The notes beneath the pieces were generated by a model that had not been told where the DNA came from, did not search any database, and was given only the letters and a program-made list of their open reading frames with translations. From an uncultured Clostridium sp. (GTDB lineage: Bacteria > Bacillota_A > Clostridia > Lachnospirales > Lachnospiraceae), in the NCBI GenBank assembly GCA_945836785.1, contig CAMAMD010000035.1, positions 1 through 11,334 of the forward strand: a DNA stretch of 11,334 nt, written 5' to 3'. Position 1 is the stretch's first letter. The number at the start of each line of letters is the position of its first letter. A program made the translations under genes and the position numbers. Below are positions 7,514-11,334 of this stretch, piece after piece.

Positions 7514-8476
7514 ATGTTTAAAAAGAAAAATATTACCCATGCCGTTCCTCTTGAAACCGAAAATGGTATTGCACTGCAGGAAAGCCTGTACCCATTAAGC
7601 TATATGTCAAAAAGCTTAAAAGATACCAGAAAAGCTCTTATACAGGAAGATATGAACACCCTAAACCAGATTTCCGATATTCAAGGTTCTTTTGACTCAA
7701 TCCTGGAGCAATCTGATCGGATTGTCGAGAGTATGGACACAATCAAAGATAAATTTAATAATATTGTAACTGTCTCTTCACAGATTGAAGGCAGCGTAAA
7801 CGAAGTATTGGATGCCACTTCACAGGCGAGTGAAAATGTAGACAGCCTGCAGGAAAGCTCTGCAAATGTAATCCATGATTTTGAACGCGTCATTCAGGTT
7901 TTGGGTAATTTTCAAAAAAGTTTCGATGAAATTCAGGAAACAATGTCCGGTATCATCGGGATTGCCAATCAAACCAATATGCTCTCCCTGAATGCATCCA
8001 TTGAGGCCGCAAGAGCAGGTGAACACGGACTTGGCTTTGCTGTTGTTGCAACAGAGGTCAGCACACTTTCAGCCGAAATCAAAAAACTGGTTGATACTGT
8101 AAATTCCAATATGGCACTTCTGAAACAGGATGCTGCCGATTTAAACACCTCCATGGAAACAGCAAACAAAATGCTGTATCACGAGCAGGAACAGGTTGCA
8201 CAGACAAATGTATTATTCAATAACATCAAAGAGTCTGTAAGCGGCGTCATAGACGTCCAAAAAGCCATTGCAAACTACGTTGACGACTGCAACCGTGCTT
8301 CCGACCAGATACAGGCAGATGTTACGAATGCAAAAGAAAGCTACATCGGTGTATCCGAAAGCATCGACCAGCTCTCTTCAGATATAACGAAGAAGAATCT
8401 GCTTTACGAAAATATGACAAACCTTTTAGAGCAGGTCGACCCTATTATCGAAGATATAAAAAGCAATAATAAATAA
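7514..8476 (+). CDS. soluble methyl-accepting chemotaxis-type signalling protein without sensor domain
   Basis: A 320-residue, almost wholly alpha-helical coiled-coil protein whose centre holds the MCP hairpin tip: IANQTNMLSLNASIEAARAG (150-169) followed by EHGLGFAVVATEVSTLSAE (170-188). Family tips usually read GRGF and EVRxLA; here the Arg positions are Leu and Ser, so coupling to CheA/CheW may be altered or lost. No membrane segment, HAMP, PAS or other sensor domain is present; only about 145 helical residues precede the tip. The start at 7514 is chosen because AGGAGG (7503-7508) lies directly upstream; an in-frame ATG at 7478 would overlap the FIST gene and lacks a binding site. It probably takes input from the FIST protein encoded just before it. 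No che genes are in the window. Confidence 0.88.
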   Translation: MFKKKNITHAVPLETENGIALQESLYPLSYMSKSLKDTRKALIQEDMNTLNQISDIQGSFDSILEQSDRIVESMDTIKDKFNNIVTVSSQIEGSVNEVLDATSQASENVDSLQESSANVIHDFERVIQVLGNFQKSFDEIQETMSGIIGIANQTNMLSLNASIEAARAGEHGLGFAVVATEVSTLSAEIKKLVDTVNSNMALLKQDAADLNTSMETANKMLYHEQEQVAQTNVLFNNIKESVSGVIDVQKAIANYVDDCNRASDQIQADVTNAKESYIGVSESIDQLSSDITKKNLLYENMTNLLEQVDPIIEDIKSNNK

Positions 8477-8527
8477 CGGCATAAATGAATTGTCACACTA
8501 GAAATATAGCATTGATAACTGTATAAT

Positions 8528-8571
8528 TCGTAAAACACGCTCTCGCTCGTTGCTTACGCAGCGGTGCTAAA
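8528..8571 (+). repeat. cassette B, left arm of the palindrome
   Basis: Forty-four bases reading TCGTAAAACACGCTCTCGCT and ending CAGCGGTGCTAA. A close copy (TCGGAAAACTCACTCTCGCT... ending CAGCGGTGCTAA) lies on the minus strand at 8732-8775. In the left arm this cassette is in the outer slot; in the right arm it is in the inner slot. Confidence 0.8.
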
Positions 8572-8582
8572 TTCGACAAAAG

Positions 8583-8626
8583 GGGGCTGTCGCACGAAGG
8601 TCATATGGCATGTATATATGGATAAT
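8583..8626 (+). repeat. left copy of the 44-bp perfect inverted repeat
   Basis: Runs from GGGGCTGTCGCACG to TGGATAAT and is exactly complementary to 8776-8819. It is the longest perfectly conserved block of the element. On the right side it is followed on the plus strand by CCCCTTTTTG, so the pair can form a strong stem followed by a T-run for transcription coming from the MCP gene. Confidence 0.9.
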
Positions 8627-8657
8627 GGAGGAAAACCGTTTGTGAACGCCGGTACTT
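8627..8657 (+). repeat. cassette D, left arm of the palindrome
   Basis: GGAGGAAAACCGTTTGTGAA followed by CGCCGGTACTT. The related copy (AGAGTAAAACCGTTTGTGAA, then CGCCGGTGCTTAA) is on the minus strand at 8831-8863. In the left arm D is in the inner slot; in the right arm it is in the outer slot. Confidence 0.8.
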
Positions 8658-8732
8658 AGCTCGATATAAAAGAATCAGGCCCTGTAATACACAAAGTGTA
8701 AATTGCAGAGCCTGATTCTTTTATATCGAGCT
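8658..8732. repeat. central hairpin of the palindrome
   Basis: Perfect 23-bp arms: 8658-8680 (AGCTCGATATAAAAGAATCA then GGC) and 8710-8732. The inner part pairs further as CTG/CAG and TACAC/GTGTA around a 3-base loop AAA at 8693-8695. The two long arms of the whole element fold back at this point. Confidence 0.9.
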
Positions 8733-8775
8733 TAGCACCGCTGCGTGAGCAACCGAGCGAGAGTGAGTTTTCCGA
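8732..8775 (-). repeat. cassette B, right arm of the palindrome
   Basis: Minus-strand copy of the cassette at 8528-8571, with a few substitutions and one added G. Here it sits next to the central hairpin, not next to the terminal repeat. Confidence 0.8.
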
Positions 8776-8819
8776 ATTATCCATATATACATGCCATATG
8801 ACCTTCGTGCGACAGCCCC
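8776..8819 (-). repeat. right copy of the 44-bp perfect inverted repeat
   Basis: Exact reverse complement of 8583-8626. On the plus strand it ends CGACAGCCCC and continues into TTTTTG, a terminator-like ending. Confidence 0.9.
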
Positions 8820-8830
8820 TTTTTGTTTCA

Positions 8831-8863
8831 TTAAGCACCGGCGTTCACAAACGGTTTTACTCT
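8831..8863 (-). repeat. cassette D, right arm of the palindrome
   Basis: Minus-strand copy of the cassette at 8627-8657. It lies next to the right terminal repeat, in the outer slot. Confidence 0.8.
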
Positions 8864-8910
8864 ATTATACAGTTATCAATGCTATATTTCTTTAGTGTAA
8901 CAAGCCTTAT

Positions 8911-9639
8911 TTATGTTATAACTTTTTTGTATATAGTACTAAGCTGCAGGGCTGTTTGTTCTATCAGCTGTTGCATGCCTGACAGACTGAATGCTTTTAG
9001 ATTTTGCTGTACTTCTCCGGCTGTCTGTCGCTGTTTAGGGTCTTGTACCATAGCCGTATGTTCCAGAAATGAAATCATATTTTGCAATATCTGCCCGGAT
9101 TCCATGTCCTCTACTTCTTCCACACCACCATCTTCTATAATTCCAGATTGGTATTGCGGCGTCTGTATTTCATAATGCTGAATCATATATCGGTTCATAC
9201 GATTATAATCTCCGTAATAGTATTGTTCCGAAAAAAAATCTTGTCTTGGAATCAGTTCGTCAGCATCGATGTATTGAACCCATTTCACCTTATCATACAC
9301 ATCAATCGGCTGCATATTTTCATCGTAAAACTTGTAATGCAAAGGCCAATATTCCACCATAAACCGGTAATCCATATAAAGGTGGGCATAATAACCAAAA
9401 ATATAGGGTTCCCTGATTCTGTTCCCATATTTATCCATAAACATCTGTAAATCCGGTTTTCTTGCAAACCGAATAAACTCCTCATCTGTCCAGAAATGAC
9501 TTTTTTTCTTTTCACTGCCTTTCTTTATATCAGGCACTATGCTTCCTATCCGTATTCTGTTACATTTTTTTATATCCGTAATGTGGCATGTATCAATCAA
9601 CTGTTCTGCCACAGCAAGGTGCATCACATAACCCGGCAT
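8911..9639 (-). CDS. zinc-dependent phospholipase C-like (phospholipase C/D domain) protein
   Basis: A 242-residue protein resembling the zinc-dependent phospholipase C/D family common in Clostridia. It begins MPGYVMHLAVAEQL, and candidate metal ligands follow in the family order: His7, Asp37 in IGSIVPDI, His48 in KSHFW, and His86 and Asp90 in GYYAHLYMD. There is no signal peptide, so unlike secreted alpha-toxin-type enzymes it should be cytoplasmic, and its true substrate is unknown. The start ATG overlaps the end of the flavodoxin-like gene by 16 bases and has its own CAGGAG site inside that gene, which points to coupled translation. It is the last gene of a tetR-flavodoxin-phospholipase operon. 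Its stop codon lies 7 bases from the 414-bp palindrome. Confidence 0.75.
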   Translation of the reverse strand: MPGYVMHLAVAEQLIDTCHITDIKKCNRIRIGSIVPDIKKGSEKKKSHFWTDEEFIRFARKPDLQMFMDKYGNRIREPYIFGYYAHLYMDYRFMVEYWPLHYKFYDENMQPIDVYDKVKWVQYIDADELIPRQDFFSEQYYYGDYNRMNRYMIQHYEIQTPQYQSGIIEDGGVEEVEDMESGQILQNMISFLEHTAMVQDPKQRQTAGEVQQNLKAFSLSGMQQLIEQTALQLSTIYKKVIT

Positions 9640-10340
9640 AATCTTACTCCTGACAATAAATCTTCATCCAAAAAAACATTTCCGAGCTTATTCGAATAAT
9701 TTTCCGTATATTTTTCTCCCACCCCACCGTCATGTACGACTGGAAGATTTCGATTTTTCACAACACCTACATTATCTGTAAGGCGATCCATACTATGAAA
9801 AAGTAATCCTTCCATGATAGACTGCATATGTGTCCGCTCATCCTGTGCTTCCATTGCATTTTCTGCTGTTGTATCATTTTCTCTACTCTTATCTATACAC
9901 CGCACAAAAATATCCGACTCGGTGCCAAGTCCTCTTCTGATAAATATACGCCGAAATTCCTCTAACGAATTGATTCTGCGGGAAACCGTTTCTTCAACAG
10001 CTCCAGACAGAGTTTCTCCCACAGCCACGGCATAAATATATGTATTTCTATCCACACGCAAATGCCTTAAAAATGAGTATACAGCCAGAGAGCTTCCCCA
10101 CATATGGGTTGGAAACACTATCCCAACACTTTGTGCCGTAATAACCTCTCCGTCATATTCCGTATATTTCATCATTTTACTATGTTTTAGGCTCTTATAT
10201 ATATATCTTGCAATCTCCCGCCCGGCATCCATTTTTCTAAAATGACCTGTCAGTGGAAGTGATTCCATATCCGACACATAGTAAATATAATGTTCTCCTT
10301 TATTCATATCTGTTCCCCGTTTATCTAAAAAGTTCCCCAT
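9624..10340 (-). CDS. flavodoxin-like protein
   Basis: A 238-residue protein with the core of the flavodoxin-like fold. GIVFPTHMWGSSLAVYSFLR (73-92) matches the FMN-contacting loop of clostridial flavodoxins (usually FPVYxWGxP), and VAVGETLSG (105-113) fits the next strand and loop. The N-terminal phosphate loop, normally SGTGNT-like, reads YYVSDMESLPLTGHFRKMDA here and has lost the Thr/Gly pattern, so FMN binding is uncertain. The region 150-238 lacks the two 4Fe-4S motifs found in EFR1-type fusions. The start at 10340 follows GGAGG in the last codons of the tetR gene; a second in-frame ATG at 10307 is possible but lacks a site. The job is unknown; a redox role is only suggested by the fold. 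Confidence 0.65.
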   Translation of the reverse strand: MGNFLDKRGTDMNKGEHYIYYVSDMESLPLTGHFRKMDAGREIARYIYKSLKHSKMMKYTEYDGEVITAQSVGIVFPTHMWGSSLAVYSFLRHLRVDRNTYIYAVAVGETLSGAVEETVSRRINSLEEFRRIFIRRGLGTESDIFVRCIDKSRENDTTAENAMEAQDERTHMQSIMEGLLFHSMDRLTDNVGVVKNRNLPVVHDGGVGEKYTENYSNKLGNVFLDEDLLSGVRLCRVM

Positions 10341-10341
10341 G

Positions 10342-10962
10342 TTACCTCCTCACCAAGGATTCGTAAAATATTCTGAATGAATATCTAAGGTATTCCTCCT
10401 TGTCCATTCTGAGTTTTTTAACAATCTCTTCTTTTTTTCGCTCTGCCACCTGAATAATCCCGCTGATAGCCGACCACACATACATTACCGTTGGTTGCAA
10501 TTCTATGTCCTCGCGCAGAACATGACTGTTCTTTCCCTTCTCTAACAGCCGTTCTATCAGATGATGCAGTTCCTGACTGATATCCTGCGTTTCCGTCCGC
10601 TTTCTACTATTTGTCATATGAGCTTCTCCCATCAGACTGGCATAGTATTTCGGATATTTCTCCTCAAATCCAACAAGGCAGTCACACAACTGATAATAGC
10701 TGTTTTCAAAATCTTCTCTTCCGTCTATACATAACTCCAACTCTCCAGTCAGAATCCTCATATAATCTAGGACAATCGAATTATATATATCCTCTTTGCT
10801 TTTAAAATAGACATATATCGTAGACTTACTATAATCCGCCAACTCGGCTATGTCATCCATGGTGGTTTTCTCAATCCCCTTTGTGTCAAACAACTCCTTT
10901 GCGGCGGCAATAATATTATCACGATTGAATTGCTCTAAAGCTTCTCTTTTTCGTGCACCCAT
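10342..10962 (-). CDS. TetR/AcrR family transcriptional regulator
   Basis: A 206-residue regulator. The DNA-binding domain occupies about residues 15-62, with the typical pattern AAKELFDTKGIEKTTMDDIA followed by the recognition helix region YSKSTIYVYFKSKEDIY. The remainder is the helical ligand-binding and dimer domain, whose sequence does not reveal the ligand. It is the first gene of a three-gene operon and most likely controls that operon, including itself. Start ATG has a modest AGGGG site. The last codons (AGG AGG TAA) supply the ribosome binding site of the flavodoxin-like gene, which starts one base after the stop. A palindrome suited as operator lies 10 bases upstream of the start codon. 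Confidence 0.92.
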   Translation of the reverse strand: MGARKREALEQFNRDNIIAAAKELFDTKGIEKTTMDDIAELADYSKSTIYVYFKSKEDIYNSIVLDYMRILTGELELCIDGREDFENSYYQLCDCLVGFEEKYPKYYASLMGEAHMTNSRKRTETQDISQELHHLIERLLEKGKNSHVLREDIELQPTVMYVWSAISGIIQVAERKKEEIVKKLRMDKEEYLRYSFRIFYESLVRR

Positions 10963-10971
10963 ATTAACCCC

Positions 10972-10989
10972 TGTACAAAATATAGTACA
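10972..10989. promoter_or_regulatory. candidate TetR operator TGTAC-N8-GTACA
   Basis: An 18-bp interrupted palindrome, TGTACAAAATATAGTACA, directly upstream of the tetR start codon. Its outer half overlaps a 10-bp inverted repeat, ATAGTACAAT (10982-10991) with ATTGTACTAT (11053-11062), the second half of which touches the end of the sigma factor gene. Thus three GTACAA-type half sites lie in this 99-bp gap. Self-repression through such a site is typical for TetR proteins; binding here is inferred. No convincing -35/-10 pair could be assigned in the A+T-rich gap. Confidence 0.5.
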
Positions 10990-11061
10990 ATTTTCATACT
11001 TATAGTTTGATTATTACAATATTATTATATTTTTTATACTATTTTTATGATTATTGTACTA

Positions 11062-11334
11062 TTAGTTCGATTTACTGTCAATACAATTTCTCATTTGGAG
11101 CAAAAGTTTTTTTTCAAGTCTGCTGACCTGCACCTGACTGATTCCCAATACATCTGCGACTTCAGTCTGTGTCTTGTCCTGAAAATAACGTAATTCTATT
11201 AACTTTCTCTGTTTTTCATCCAAATTCTGCATAGCCTGCTCAATCAGCATCCGGTTCAGCATCCCCTCTGCCGAACGTTCCGACTCCGTCTCATCTGCCA
11301 GCTTGTCCACCAGACAGGACTCACTTCCGTCATG
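11062..11334 (-). CDS. sigF: sporulation sigma factor, probably SigF (3' part only, runs off the window)
   Basis: The last 90 residues of a sigma-70 family factor; the frame stays open to the window edge, so the gene starts outside. Region 4 is clear: a -35-recognising helix-turn-helix with TQTEVADVLGISQVQVSRLE, followed by KKLLLQMR, and before it LDEKQRKLIELRYFQDK. The GISQVQVSRLEKK stretch is closer to sigma-F than to sigma-G (which tends to have GISQAQVSRLEK and a different tail). Sigma-F starts the forespore programme. It is normally the last gene of spoIIAA-spoIIAB-sigF; those would lie to the right, outside the window. An internal GTG at 11310 is not a real start. SigG remains the alternative. 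Confidence 0.85.
   Translation of the reverse strand, partial: HDGSESCLVDKLADETESERSAEGMLNRMLIEQAMQNLDEKQRKLIELRYFQDKTQTEVADVLGISQVQVSRLEKKLLLQMRNCIDSKSN

Larger units (their letters stand above)
8490..8903. mobile_element. 414-bp nested palindrome, MITE-like element without coding capacity
   Basis: Outer inverted repeats at 8490-8527 and 8864-8903 differ by one substitution and a 2-base indel, and begin TTGTYACACTA. Inside are a perfect 44-bp inverted repeat (8583-8626 with 8776-8819, starting GGGGCTGTCGCACG) and a central hairpin (8658-8732). Between these blocks lie two short cassettes in each arm. The whole element is symmetrical about position 8696. It has no open frame of note. It sits 13 bases after the MCP stop and 7 bases before the end of the convergent phospholipase-like gene. 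No clear target-site duplication was found. GGGGCTGTCGCA resembles ends of some Firmicutes insertion sequences (IS1182-like), which is recollection, not a search result. Confidence 0.8.

Noticed and set aside
8656..9175. Small reading frames on both strands within and next to the palindrome
   Set aside because: They follow the symmetry of the inverted repeats or lie antisense to the phospholipase-like gene, with no start signals.

Overview
The window looks like chromosomal DNA of a spore-forming Clostridia bacterium, most likely a gut-type Lachnospiraceae. The evidence is a low-to-moderate G+C content, strong AGGAGG ribosome binding sites, a complete forespore spoVA gene set, a sigma-F-like gene fragment, and a penicillin-binding protein of clostridial type. 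The genus cannot be fixed from the sequence alone.

Layout, left to right. (1) Positions 1-3029, plus strand: spoVAA, AB, AC, AD and AE, the channel that loads dipicolinic acid (DPA) into the forespore and releases it at germination, behind a candidate sigma-G promoter. (2) 3061-3089: a hairpin terminator between convergent genes. (3) 3129-5972, minus strand: a 947-residue class A penicillin-binding protein with an added beta-type repeat domain and a Pro/Thr/Gln tail. (4) 5973-6411: a 439-bp divergent promoter region. It holds the PBP promoter, a 15-bp direct repeat, and a 79-bp sequence present twice in perfect tandem plus a 14-bp third start. Each start carries an extended -10 box (TGATATAAT). 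(5) 6412-8476, plus strand: a FIST-domain sensor gene followed by a soluble methyl-accepting signalling protein. (6) 8490-8903: a 414-bp nested palindrome, resembling a MITE, filling the gap between convergent genes. (7) 8911-10962, minus strand: a tight operon of tetR-type regulator, flavodoxin-like protein and a zinc-dependent phospholipase C-like protein. (8) 11062 to the edge, minus strand: the 3' end of a sigma factor best matched to SigF.

Two of the eight regions are standard sporulation machinery. The less ordinary content is the FIST/MCP pair, which looks like a cytoplasmic sensor and signal-transducer couple behind a multiplied promoter, and the 414-bp palindrome. In the palindrome's two arms, two short cassettes occupy exchanged positions. 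The 79-bp repeat and the palindrome share a colinear set of short motifs, so they may belong to one repeat family. No transposase, CRISPR array, tRNA or rRNA was seen.
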